A stretch of 64,000 bases of DNA from Adiantum capillus-veneris. Taxonomy: Eukaryota > Streptophyta > Polypodiopsida > Polypodiales > Pteridaceae. The notes below the pieces were generated by a model. That model saw nothing but the letters and a program-made list of their open reading frames with translations, did not search any database and was not told the origin of the DNA. The position numbers and the translations under genes were made by a program. Shown piece after piece: positions 1 through 10,198 of this stretch (its first letter is position 1; every line of letters begins with the position of its first letter). The DNA is taken from the NCBI GenBank assembly GCA_014529385.2, contig CM043953.1:79164338-79228337 (forward strand), given 5' to 3'.

Positions 1-940
1 CCTAAGTGCAAGAATGCACTGAAACTTGGCACACAGTTTTCCCTTGGTCGGTTTTTGTGGGATTTGGACTCTTTTAGGCCAACCAAAAGTCAATCCTTAG
101 GTCTGTTTTAGGGTTTTCACCTTGAACTATTTTTTGTCCTTTCAACCCACTTTTTGAACTTTTTTGACAAAAGTTGTTTTGGGAAAAATTCTTCAAATCT
201 TACTAGTTATCCCCCTGTCAAATATCAGGTCAAAATCTAGATGAGGTACATGGATTGCGATCCATGTTGACCCAATTCTCACCCCTTCTTGATTTGGATG
301 CTCTTTTTGCAACCTATTTTTGGCCAAACTCAAGATTTTGGTGTTTGAGAGTTAGTTTGAACAAATGAGGGTAATTTTTAGTCAATTGGCCATAGAGGTA
401 CATGGATCGCGATCCATGTTGGGCGGGCAATCCGGGAAAAAACGGTCCAGTTTGCCTCTTGCAAGCTTGTATATCCCTTTTTGCCAGGTTTTGTTGAGTT
501 TAATTTAGCTCTAAAGCTCTGGCCATCAATTTTGCAAATTTTCAGAGTTATGGTCTTTGGTACCAAAATAAGGTTTCGGATAGTTTTCACCCTCATCCTT
601 TTAGCCCCAATTGATGATGGAAATTGTTACTTAACCTACTTCTATAAACTAAAATGTATCTATAAACATAAATGAGTTTAACTGTGTAGAAATGACAACA
701 AAATGTAAGATGAAACAGTCCTTTTCAAGCATAGGGAAAATCAGAGAACGAAACACTTCTTCTACTTCACTCACAACTCTCTTTGCTTATAAGGGGTAGA
801 ACTGGCTGGTCCTTGACTCCAGTCTCTACTAACACTAAACCTACGTCTAGCTACTTTACTGTCTAGGTGTAAATGGAATGGGAGTCAAAATCTCTGGAAA
901 GGATTTTTTCGTACAACTAAGTCACTCACCACCTAAGGAT
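1..940. other. Non-coding, possible leader of a minus-strand LTR element
   Basis: No coding region can be supported here; the short ORFs have no recognisable domain. If the LTR and primer-binding site proposed at 941-1856 are right, this stretch is the untranslated leader or interior of that element, running off the left edge. It contains two related palindromes, listed separately. Confidence 0.4.
248..419. repeat. Two 20-bp palindromes 152 bp apart
   Basis: Positions 400-419 form a perfect 20-bp palindrome (ACATGGATCG followed by its reverse complement). Positions 248-267 are the same sequence with one base changed, which breaks one central pair. Both are preceded by aggt and followed by tg. 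The repeated context suggests a duplicated module or a dyad protein-binding site; no function can be assigned. Confidence 0.6.
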
Positions 941-963
941 CGAGTTCCCCAGTAGTAGGGCCA
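941..963 (-). promoter_or_regulatory. Primer-binding-site-like sequence
   Basis: Reading on the minus strand, TGG followed by ACTACTGGGGA lies one base inside the proposed LTR end at 965. The same TGGC...TACTACTGGGGA pattern sits directly after a better supported LTR at 31865-31885. It resembles the TGGCGCC...GGGGA binding sites of plant Ty3 Athila/Tat-type elements as I remember them; the tRNA was not checked. Confidence 0.45.
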
Positions 964-964
964 A

Positions 965-1856
965 TGTTAGGGGTCGCTGCGCGACGAAAATCTGTATAGC
1001 TATCTGGCGCTAACATAATGTCAATACGTAGGGAAGCGACTCGGGATGGGGCACGAAGACTCAATGAGATTGTCAATCTCGAAGAACTAAACCTAAACAA
1101 CTATTCATACATCTACAATAGCAAATCAATCACTTTCTAGTCGAAAAATCAGCTTATGTCCAGTCTCACTGCTCTAGGTCATCATGCCTTTTTGGCATCC
1201 AAATGGATTCGGAATGCAATGAAACTTAAGGAGAGGTATTACAACACCTAAGGGCACAATCCTACCAAGTTCTGCAGTCATCTGGGAAGGTACAAAAATC
1301 ACTATCCATCCTAAGAAATGTATAGAAAACTGAAACAGAACTACATGAAAAGGTTCCCTTCAGGCTTACAAACACTCTTCCAAGGTCAAAACATAAAAAT
1401 TTAACCATTTGAGTCCTCAAATCAACACATTTAGCTCACAGACAAGATGTTTCAAACCACAACAAATTATGAATGATTACACTTAGATTAAAGAGCACGA
1501 GACAAGGAACACAATGTGCTATTCAGAATCAAATTCTAATTATTAGACAAGGAGAAAGGTTGATTACAAATTGCAACAAAAATACAGCTCTGAGTCGACG
1601 TCCAATAATTCCCAAAGATAATGATAATATTTATTTCAAACTAAGGGTTTTGACTTAAAAACTTGGGACCCTTTTCCATAGCCATTGGCCACTTTACAAG
1701 GCTTGTAGGTTCTAAGTGGGTAATAGAGGATAACAGGCTAGATTACACTTCAAGAATAATTAATAGGAAAATTACAAGGCTTATTTTGGCAAAAAGGTAT
1801 TGAATACAACAAAGTATGACGTGTATCTGGGTTTTTAGGTGATAGTCCACCAAACA
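965..1856 (-). repeat. Probable LTR (about 0.9 kb), 5' LTR of a truncated element
   Basis: The segment begins TGTTAGG and ends CCAAACA on the plus strand, so it has matching TGTTNGG/CCNAACA ends. It is bordered on the left by a primer-binding-like site and on the right by F-repeat sequence that is recognisable elsewhere. No second LTR is in the window, so the boundaries rest on the terminal motif, the binding site and the clean F junction. It has no coding content. Confidence 0.45.
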
Positions 1857-2060
1857 TTTATGTAGTCATCATCCAAATTTATGGCCCATTTATATATATA
1901 AACACAGGATCTTTAGAGAATAGTGATGATGTACATATGAATTGCGTAAACTCTACACAATTAAGATCTTTGTTTCTCTCGCTAATCCTCTTTCAATGTT
2001 TGTGAGGTTTAGATGACATTGTCCAATCGAGATAAATCTGGCACAAACAAAAGAATGTTA
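1857..2060 (+). repeat. Dispersed repeat F, copy A (partial)
   Basis: The sequence from tttatgtagtcatcat through the segment ending ctctcgctaatcctctttcaa matches the reverse complement of 50390-50550. Its first part also matches 14672-14700. It continues the F repeat beyond the end of the 13395-14701 copy. The left end abuts the proposed LTR at 1856. F has no recognisable coding sequence. Confidence 0.65.
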
Positions 2061-2111
2061 CTTTAGCGGCATAGACGCGGGGCCTCTGGCTAGGTGGATT
2101 TTGAGGAAAAT

Positions 2112-2330
2112 TGAGCCAAAATACACACAGACAAATAATTTTACATGTTTAGACCCTACAACACCATGATTCAATTACATCAAGCTTTTTCCATATTGCT
2201 CTCATTCCCTCTTGAGCCAAAATACACACCGGCAAAGAATTTTACCCTTTTAGAGACCCTACAAACATCATCATTGATTTACATCAAGCTTATATAGCTG
2301 TTACACTACAAGCTTTCTCCCTCTTGATCT
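2112..2330. repeat. Two diverged direct repeats of about 100 bp
   Basis: Units beginning gagccaaaatacacac occur at about 2112 and 2213. Both run on through a similar aattttac, cctacaa and acatcaagctt series. They lie between F copy A and the CACTA terminus; the family is unknown. Confidence 0.55.
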
Positions 2331-2342
2331 CGTTCTCTCTTC

Positions 2343-2580
2343 CACTACAAGAGGTGCTTAAGCTTAGCGATGCTCATTGTGTGATGCTCAAAACTCGCGA
2401 CGACGCTATAGTCGCCGCTATATAGCGACGCCTATATCAACACTCATAGAGTCGACTATATCGATGATGACTCTACATCTAAAAGTAACATGAGAGCGCT
2501 AAAACTCATATCTGTGCCAGTTTTGATGCTCTTGCGTAAACGACAACAAAAACAAGTATATGCCATGACCTCCCTTTCAT
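2343..2580. mobile_element. CACTA (En/Spm) transposon terminus
   Basis: A terminal CACTACAAGAGG motif at 2343 is followed by subterminal copies of AGCGACG/CGTCGCTA-like hexamers (around 2395-2460). This is the arrangement at 52363-52610, where CACTA coding exons follow. A second CACTACAAG lies at 2303. Only the terminus is visible; after about 2588 the sequence becomes a CA microsatellite, so this is either a short deletion derivative or a broken end. Confidence 0.55.
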
Positions 2581-2587
2581 GCACAGC

Positions 2588-2637
<50 letters not shown>
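2588..2637. repeat. (CA)n microsatellite
   Basis: Uninterrupted CA dinucleotides for about 50 bp. Predicted Thr-His and Cys-Val polypeptides across it are artefacts. Confidence 0.95.
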
Positions 2638-2639
<2 letters not shown>

Positions 2640-2718
2640 CACGAAGAGGAGTGAGAGCTAGGTATGCTCACTCCCTCTCCACTCTCTCATGCTCCCTTCC
2701 CTTCTTTTCTTTCTCCCT

Positions 2719-2864
<146 letters not shown>

Positions 2865-2876
2865 TCACTACTGGAA

Positions 2877-3504
2877 GCAACGGTATTCAACCTTCAGGTT
2901 CCATGTATCAAAATTCATCTCAAAATTTTTGGGATTGGGAAGTCCCGAACACCTCGGCAAATTGGTGGACCTCCTCCACAAAGATCTTCTATCAATTTGC
3001 TTGTGTCAGAGAGTCATATCCATGGAAGATACAATGGAATTTGGGGTTTCCAACACACAGGGCAATGGTGGTTATACAAATTTCAGTCAAATTGGGATGC
3101 TCATTATGTGTACAGACACAAAGTTTTTCTTTGGAGAATCATGGTAGGGGCCCTACCCATTAAGGAGTTTCTAGCAAGAAAAAACGTGTCACCAAGATTA
3201 TGTATCAGATGTTCAAAGCTCAAATCAATGAAACAACTTTTTTAAAGACTGTATGCATGTAAGAAATTGGTGGAATTCACTTCAAGATTATTGTATACTT
3301 TATTGGCAGATTAAGAATTTAAAGTATAGGATGCTTTTTGGACTGGTTCAAACTCAGGATGAGGATCTAAAGCTATGCTTGATGTCCCTTAGAATTTGGA
3401 TGCTTACACTCGTTTGGGAAGCTAGGAATTTGGATGCTTACACTCGTTTGGGATGCTTACACTCGTTTGCTCTCATGGATCTTCTCTTTCGTGGGGTCTT
3501 TTGA
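2877..3504 (+). pseudogene. LINE ORF2 C-terminal remnant (zf-RVT domain)
   Basis: In frame from about 2877 to 3245 the translation carries the reverse-transcriptase zinc-binding signature of plant L1-type LINEs: VFLWRIMVGALPIKEFLARK, then a Cys pair in PRLCIRCSKLKSM. The frame shifts near 3245-3253 and continues as DCMHVRNWWNSL and a C-terminal VWEARN tail. A short motif, ttggatgcttacactcgttt, is repeated three times at 3397-3470. The RT and endonuclease portions are absent, as in a 5'-truncated LINE. It is decayed and non-functional. Confidence 0.7.
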
Positions 3505-3615
3505 AGATAAGGATGAGAGAGGGTTACCTTGTTATGCCTAAAATATTGCAAATTAAGATGCAATGTTACATTGAGCTTTTATATCTTGTATAAAGCAATG
3601 TAATATAACAATAAC

Positions 3616-4331
<716 letters not shown>

Positions 4332-4470
4332 ATGATGCAGAGAGATATGTGCATAAGAAGGCACGTCTAGAGGGTAGCATGGTAGAGGCTTGCCTGAATT
4401 CAGAGTCCCTTGTGTACATTGGAGAGTGGCTCTCTGGAGCTCATTGTGCAGGCGATATGCTTTTGTGCTC
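4332..4470. other. Unassigned flank
   Basis: No feature was recognised. This is the sequence just left of the F copy whose duplicate lies beyond the PLE. It is not repeated at 13395, which marks the left limit of the duplication. Confidence 0.5.
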
Positions 4471-5724
4471 CATTACATATCTAGGATTGTGATGTGCAAT
4501 CTTGGTGTGAAAAAGAACATGACAGAGATAAATCATTTTTTATGCTTCACAACCCATGATGCAAAAGTGGATTTCATAGTATGAGGATGCAAAGCAAGAG
4601 CGACAAAGTGCACACCTTGAGTGGAGATGGGGAATATGACCACTGGTGCATTATCCGGTGGGTCCGGAGAGCCTGTCAACGTTCATGAGCTTAAGATGGT
4701 TGTAGAATGCCTTGAAAAGAGCACAACAGAATGGCAAATAGGTGAGTGAGTGAGGAGGAGTGGGAGTACTCAGGAGGAAGCAACCCCAAGGTATGCTTAT
4801 AATTTAAGACCCGTGGCATATCTTTTGTATTGACAGTCACTTATTATTGTTGTTGGTTGTAATATAGTCATACATGATAGCAAATTAGCTAAGACATGGT
4901 AGACCAAGATTTGAAAAATCAACTCTCATACACATTGTGTGTTGCAAAAGTGCTTGGACACTCTCTGTTTCAAGGGGTGGAGGCCGCTTGTAATCTTGTG
5001 GGTCCAAAAAAATCGAGGATCTTATTTTCCTCTAAATGAGATCCCACCACATCCATGTCCTATCCTGTTGTCCATGTAGTCTAAACTAGCTCTAATATAC
5101 ATCTTTTTGAGACTGTTTACTAGAGAGAGAGTTTAAAAAGCAAAAGCTCCTTTTTCTTTGGACTATCACATGGCAAACACATAAAGCTTTAGTATGTTTA
5201 GGACGTTCATTGTCCTAAACATTATTTTAATTTTAGAGGGGGAGACAAAATTATACTTTGACTAAGTATAAGATATAGCGATGATCATTTCACAAAAACT
5301 CAAAACGGCAACGTAAGTGGTTAAGGCAATCCATTAAGCCAAAGATGTATTTGAAAGTAAATAAAGACATACAATCAAACTCTTGCTTATTAATTAACCA
5401 TCTTTATTGGGGAAACTATCCATGCTTGGTTGCCATGGTTGTGCCGAATAATTTGAATTAGACTTTTTTTTTCTTGTTTTTCTTGCATTATAGCTATACA
5501 CTTCTAGTGGTCCACATCTTGTTTCATAACACAACAGAGCTAGCCAAAATATGATTTTTAACTAGATAGTCAGTCTCAATAGTGTTCGTAATACAAGACA
5601 CTAGTGACATGAAACGTTCCTTAAACTCCTTTAATATTTGTTAAAAGGTGGGAGATATTTAATTCAAAAGTGAAAGAAGACAATGCTCACATGTATAATT
5701 TTAATAGAGATGCAATTAATTTTT
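4471..5724 (+). repeat. F repeat copy B, left flank duplicate of the PLE insertion
   Basis: This 1254-bp segment matches 13395-14649 (1255 bp) in the same orientation from its first base (cattacatatctagg) to its last (aattaattttt). By eye there are roughly two differences per hundred bases. It ends exactly where the PLE 3' end begins. Part of it also occurs inverted at 52143-52362. No coding sequence is recognisable. The arrangement is what a 1.25-kb target-site duplication would leave. Confidence 0.85.
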
Positions 5725-5833
5725 CAAAAGATAACCAATAACTCAAGCGTGCGAAATGACTCCATAGGATTTAGTAAAAAAACATGATGGGTGTCAACAA
5801 AAGCTGGTAATAATAGAGGGGGGAGGAGGAGTC

Positions 5834-5874
5834 CCACCAAACGCGTTTCTCTCTCAAGAGCTCATCAGTGGTGG
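5834..5874 (-). ncRNA. Hammerhead ribozyme (type I), PLE 3' region
   Basis: On the minus strand the parts fall in order. Stem I 5' strand ACCACCA-type is at 5869-5874. The core CUGAUGA is at 5868-5862. Stem II (three pairs plus a G.A at its base, loop UUGA) spans 5861-5850. GAA is at 5849-5847. A minimal helix III, ACGCGU, is at 5846-5841. U at position 17 is 5840, and the stem I 3' strand UGGUGG is 5839-5834, six perfect pairs. The predicted cut lies between 5840 and 5839. Hammerheads with very short helix III are known from PLE pseudo-LTRs and often work as dimers. Confidence 0.75.
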
Positions 5875-6330
5875 TGCTGCTAGCAAAGTGTGTTTGTAAG
5901 GGAGGAGGGGAAGGTAGGGGTTTATAAAGGGTGCTTGGTTGAGATTTTTTTTGATAGCTAACAATATTTTTGAAAAGAGTGGAATTAAAGACTAGGTACC
6001 AAGGTACATGGAGAGGAGTGAAATTTAAAACTGGGTACTATGGTACATGGAGAGGAGTGGAATTTAAGACGAGGTACAGGGAGAGGAGTTAAGAAGAGTT
6101 AAGGTGATTTTAGGTGTAGGTCAAAATCCAAGGTACCAGGGTACAAAGTTTAAGAGAGGAATTTTTTGGAAATAAGAGGGTGGGATAGAAATGAGAAAGA
6201 GGGGCTACTTTAGGTGAGAAGGATAGTATGCCAAAATTAAAGTGGTTAGACATTTATGAAGGTGACATAAAAAGAGTTTAAAAGGTAAGACTAGGGGAGG
6301 GGTTCAAATGTCTCCAAAATTTTGAGATAC

Positions 6331-6332
<2 letters not shown>

Positions 6333-6384
<52 letters not shown>
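6333..6384. repeat. (GA)n microsatellite in the PLE 3' region
   Basis: About 52 bp of GA. The matching tract in the truncated copy (12390-12428) is shorter, which accounts for most of the local length difference between the two copies. Confidence 0.9.
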
Positions 6385-6388
<4 letters not shown>

Positions 6389-6478
6389 AAATGAAGGGAG
6401 AAGATGTAAGAAAAACTGACAAATGGAGAATTTTTAGGAAGCCAAAAGAGTAGGTAGGGGTGGTGTGGAAGGCATAAA

Positions 6479-6988
6479 GAGTGGGGTAAAAAAGTTTGTA
6501 TCAAGGGGGGTGTACGCTATGTACCAAAAGGCTATGAAGATTGGGTCCGGAGGTCCAGCAAATGGTAGGTCTATGGAGGTGGGAAAGATTGGCATAGAGT
6601 TGACAGGCTTTAGAAATGGGATTGCTAATACATTGGGAGGGAAGCATTTTTCTAGTGGTGGGTGTGAAGGGAATTTTGAGCACAGTGGGTGGATTTTTTG
6701 TTATTTTGTGTGATTGTAAGAGGAATGAAGTGCGAGTGGGGTAAAAAAGTTTGTATCAAGGGGGGTGTACGCTATGTAACAAAAGGCTATGAAGATTGGG
6801 TCCGGAGGTCCAACAAATGGTAGGTCTAGGGAGGTGGGAAAGATTGGCATTGAGTTGGCAAGCTTTAGAAATGGGATTGCTAATACATTGGGAGGGAAGC
6901 ATTTTTCTAGTGGTGGGTGTGAAGGGAATTTGGAGCACAGTGGGTGGATTTTTTGTTATTTTGTGTGATGGTAAGAGGAGTGAAGTGC
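6479..6988 (-). repeat. Tandem 255-bp duplication at the RT 3' end
   Basis: The segment starting gagtggggtaaaaaag at 6479 recurs at 6734, a period of 255 bp, and both encode the same last ~60 residues and stop of the RT (stops at 6501 and 6756). The upstream truncated copy has a single unit (from 12523). The period is a multiple of three, and the functional stop lies in the unit nearer the RT, so the second unit is a 3'-UTR duplicate. Confidence 0.85.
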
Positions 6989-8600
6989 GATTGAGGTAAG
7001 AGGCTTTGCAAAAAACTTTTAGAAGAAAGTTGGTTGGGTAGCCCTTAGCCCGAAGGCGTAGGTAGAAAAGGTTGCGGAGGTGGAGGTATCCCTTCATGGT
7101 TGATTCCCGAATAATATACCTTTTGAGCTCTGAGATGATGAAGGCAACCTTTTGATGGGTAGGGTGCCATGAGATCCAAGGGATGTAGTTATAGACATTC
7201 AAAGGTTTTTGATAGCAGTGGGAGTCCAAGAGGCTAGATGAAGTGAAGCGGGTACCTTTAAAGAATTCAATGTCAAGGATAATGGCATGGGTATGGGAGA
7301 TGATACTGGAAATTTTAATGTGCTCTTGAAGAGGTTCACCATAAGAGTTTAAGAGATGGGTAAGGGTATTACGGGATCCCGTCCATAATCCAAAACCATC
7401 ATCAACATAACGTTTGAAATAGAGGAGGTTAGGGTTGAGTAAGAGGGGGCAAGAGGTTTCCAAGTGACAGAGGAAGAGACAAGCATATACCACGGCAAAG
7501 TTTGAGCCCATGGCGGTGCCTTTGGTTTGTTTCCAAAATTTTCCTTTAAAAGGGATGTAATGATGGGATAGGATAAGGGAGGCAAGGGAGAGGATAAAAT
7601 GGGTTTTGTGAGGGTGAAAAACATGAGAGATGGTAGATTTGAGTGCGGTGAGGCCTTGAATGATGGGGATGCTAGGGTATAGGGCTTCTACGTCAAAAGT
7701 AAAAAGGAGGGTGTTAGGTGGAAGGGGGAGTTTGTTTAAGTCTTGGATTAGAGTGAGGGAGCTTTGTAGGTGTTGCTTTTGGCAAAGGATGATTGGATAG
7801 AGCTCAGAATGGAGCCAAATAGAGGCTTTCTCAAAGAGGTAACCTTTATAGGAACATATCGGTCGAGAGACGATGGATGGTTTATGAAGTTTAGGGATGA
7901 AATAGATAAGACAAGGTTTAGGGGGTTTGTTAAGGGGGGAGAGGATAAAGTTGCGTTCAATAGAGGGGAGGGAGGAGTAGCGGAGTGTGATAGAGGAAAG
8001 AAGGGAAGCTAAGAAGGCAAAAGGGATGTTAAGGCAAGGCTCATAAGTGGAGCGGTCATTGAGATGTGAGAAGGCATCTTTCTCATACCAATCTAATGGT
8101 AGGATAACAACACCCAGGTTTTTGTCGGCAGGTTTTATGATTATTGAAAGGTCTAGGGAGAGGCTTGATAAAGCTTCAATGACAAAACGGGGTTGTTTTG
8201 AAAATGGAAAATTGCAAGCATTCAAAATGAGGTTAAAGTTATGTCGGTTAGAGGAAAAAATATGGTTAAGGTTGGGATTTAAAAGAGGTGGTTTCCAAAG
8301 TGGGTTGGTTTCCTTAAAAGGAGAGGGGGTGGAAGGTTTAAGGTCTTTGAAGAAAAGCTTAAGGTTGAGATTTCTTGATAAATTGTAGTGTGAGTAGAGG
8401 AGCAAGAGGGGGGAAGGGTTTGGAGGGGAAGGGATGTATTTTAAGCCTAAGGCTAAGCAACGGCTTTCAGAGAGGGAGAGGACTCGAGGTGCCAGATTGT
8501 GGATTTTAAAGTTAGATATATCATGCTCCAAAGTTGAGACTTGGTATTTGCCAAAGAGCAAGAGTTTGTAGCCTTGTGGATTAGTGAGTGGAAGCCACAT
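6756..8600 (-). CDS. Penelope-like reverse transcriptase (614 aa)
   Basis: This ORF reverse-transcribes element RNA. Residues 40-62 match the PLE N-terminal pattern (LSLSES...LGLKYIPSP). KPADKNLGVV is at 156-165 and a YFIPKLHKPSIVSRPI block at 233-248. RT motif A is TFDVEALYPSIP with Asp303, motif B is GTAMGSNFAVVYA at 361-373, and motif C is YVDD at 398-401. The C-terminal connector ends PTICWTSGPNLHSLLLHSVH, resembling the end of other PLE RT proteins. All catalytic aspartates are present and no frameshift is seen. No GIY-YIG domain follows, nor is one evident in the ~110-residue N-terminal part. The first ATG (8600) is used; the frame is open upstream to a stop at 8715. It lies about 400 bp downstream of ORF1 in the same direction. 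The alternative families (LINE, LTR) do not have the PADK/YFIPKLHKP pattern. Confidence 0.88.
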   Translation of the reverse strand: MWLPLTNPQGYKLLLFGKYQVSTLEHDISNFKIHNLAPRVLSLSESRCLALGLKYIPSPPNPSPLLLLYSHYNLSRNLNLKLFFKDLKPSTPSPFKETNPLWKPPLLNPNLNHIFSSNRHNFNLILNACNFPFSKQPRFVIEALSSLSLDLSIIIKPADKNLGVVILPLDWYEKDAFSHLNDRSTYEPCLNIPFAFLASLLSSITLRYSSLPSIERNFILSPLNKPPKPCLIYFIPKLHKPSIVSRPICSYKGYLFEKASIWLHSELYPIILCQKQHLQSSLTLIQDLNKLPLPPNTLLFTFDVEALYPSIPIIQGLTALKSTISHVFHPHKTHFILSLASLILSHHYIPFKGKFWKQTKGTAMGSNFAVVYACLFLCHLETSCPLLLNPNLLYFKRYVDDGFGLWTGSRNTLTHLLNSYGEPLQEHIKISSIISHTHAIILDIEFFKGTRFTSSSLLDSHCYQKPLNVYNYIPWISWHPTHQKVAFIISELKRYIIRESTMKGYLHLRNLFYLRLRAKGYPTNFLLKVFCKASYLNRTSLLLPSHKITKNPPTVLQIPFTPTTRKMLPSQCISNPISKACQLNANLSHLPRPTICWTSGPNLHSLLLHSVHPP

Positions 8601-9001
8601 CTTTTTTATTTTTCTTCCTTCGTGAAGTGGGGGCTCAGGAGTGGCTTTTGAAATCCATAGATATGGGAGGAGGGGGGTTTGGAGAAGCAGAGGTGTACCA
8701 AAGTGTATGGGTGGCTAAACCCTAATCCCTCCTCCCTTTGTCTTTTCCCGAGTGGTTTGCCTTGTGGTGGGTGGTATTATTACGGGAGTGATCCTTATTG
8801 TGTGGGTGTGGTTAAGGGTGATTGATGATTTTTTGTGGTGGAAAAGAAGAGGAGGAACCAAGGGAGATGGGTGTAGGTTTGAGGGTTTTGAGAGGGTACA
8901 AAGGATAGGTAGGGGTGTTGGGGAAAGGTGAAAATTTTGGTTTTTTACATAAAGGGAAAGGTTTTTCAAGGGCGGGTTTGTAGGATGGTTGAGGAGGCCG
9001 T

Positions 9002-10198
9002 TTAATGCGGGTTACATAGGAGGGTTGGGGACGGGGTTGGTGGTGGTGGTGGGGGGAATGCTCTAGGCGGTAAAAAAGGTTTTTTAGAATATGGATGGGT
9101 GGATTTTTTGGGTGGCGGTGACAATACCGGCTTAGGTGGGGAGGCGGGAGGGGAGGCTTGAGACGTGGGGGGTAATGAATGAAATTTTTCTTTGACAATT
9201 TGTTCTACAAGTTCTTTGATGGTTTGCTCCTTGGGGAGTGAGAGTAATTCTTCTTCAATGTTGTTAATGGCCTTTTTTCGGGCAAGTTTAGCTACATCCT
9301 CTTTTGTGGTGGCAAGGTGTACATTTACAACATGGGTTTGAATATCCAAGAGGAAGCTATGGAGGGATGCGGTGTTCCATTGTTGTAGCTTGAGGCCCCA
9401 AGCATGCTTGGAGACTAAGGGGATAGAGACTTGGAGGAGCTTAACAATGAGATCGTTGAGCCGTTCTTCTTCTAAAGCATGATAGCCGTCAAGGTAGGTT
9501 TGTAGATTATTAATGAGGATGGTTTGTGCTTGTACCAATGCTTTTGTGCAATCTAGTTGATATCTTATGGTAAGTGAGGTGAACTTAGCATTGAAAAGGG
9601 CTTGAGCTTGTGTATCCTCTAGGGATAGTTTGGGTGGCTTTATACATAAACTATTGGGTGCTCTTTGATTATTAAGAAGATCTTTGAGGTGATTAAGGAA
9701 GATTTTAACTTTACCTAATTTACCATAAAGTTTCTTATATTCGAGAAGAGAGTTGGAGATAATACCCTCGAAATCTTGAGGTTGCTTGAGGTGTGGAAGC
9801 ACTTCTTCATTGGTATGGGGGTTGATCGAGGATAGGCCACCATGTTGAAGGGTTGGAAGATTGTCGGTTTGGAGTGGATTGGTTGTAGGCAAAGAAGGGG
9901 TGTTTTCATTATGGTTTACGTCAAGACTTCCTTTTGCGAGCACCGAAGAGAAATCAAAGGACTCCTCCAGAAGTTGCTCCAATTCTTCCGTGATGTTCTC
10001 ATAGGGGTTGGTTGTAACGTCTTCTTTGTTTGTCGGAATTGGAGTCGGGGTGGTCGGACGAGACGACGAAGTCTCCGCTCTTGCATACGCGACAGCCGAA
10101 ATGAAGCCGGGGAGTGAAGGGCCAATAGCCGCCGAGGAGGAGAGATCCGAAGTGAGGTTAGCTTGAGGTTGTGGTGGGGTTAAATTGTTGGTATCCAT
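9002..10198 (-). CDS. PLE ORF1-type protein (398 aa), function unknown
   Basis: The ORF is uninterrupted from its ATG at 10198. Residues ~1-140 are Ser/Thr/Pro-rich and low complexity. Residues ~145-340 look largely helical with many Leu and charged residues. The last ~55 residues are Pro/Lys-rich (runs such as FPPPPPPTPSP). I recognise no domain. It sits directly upstream of the RT ORF on the same strand within the element, the position of ORF1 in two-ORF PLEs, so an RNA-binding or structural role is plausible but inferred. A 128-aa Pro/His-rich frame (9198-8812) overlaps its 3' end in another phase and could be a frameshifted extension. Confidence 0.6.
   Translation of the reverse strand: MDTNNLTPPQPQANLTSDLSSSAAIGPSLPGFISAVAYARAETSSSRPTTPTPIPTNKEDVTTNPYENITEELEQLLEESFDFSSVLAKGSLDVNHNENTPSLPTTNPLQTDNLPTLQHGGLSSINPHTNEEVLPHLKQPQDFEGIISNSLLEYKKLYGKLGKVKIFLNHLKDLLNNQRAPNSLCIKPPKLSLEDTQAQALFNAKFTSLTIRYQLDCTKALVQAQTILINNLQTYLDGYHALEEERLNDLIVKLLQVSIPLVSKHAWGLKLQQWNTASLHSFLLDIQTHVVNVHLATTKEDVAKLARKKAINNIEEELLSLPKEQTIKELVEQIVKEKFHSLPPTSQASPPASPPKPVLSPPPKKSTHPYSKKPFLPPRAFPPPPPPTPSPTLLCNPH

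Noticed and set aside
6501-6683. Separate 60-aa minus-strand gene after the PLE RT
   Set aside because: It is the second unit of the 255-bp duplication of the RT C-terminus, not an independent gene.
7770-8388. Plus-strand ORFs of 80 and 113 aa within the PLE
   Set aside because: Antisense shadows of the RT coding frame with no domain of their own.
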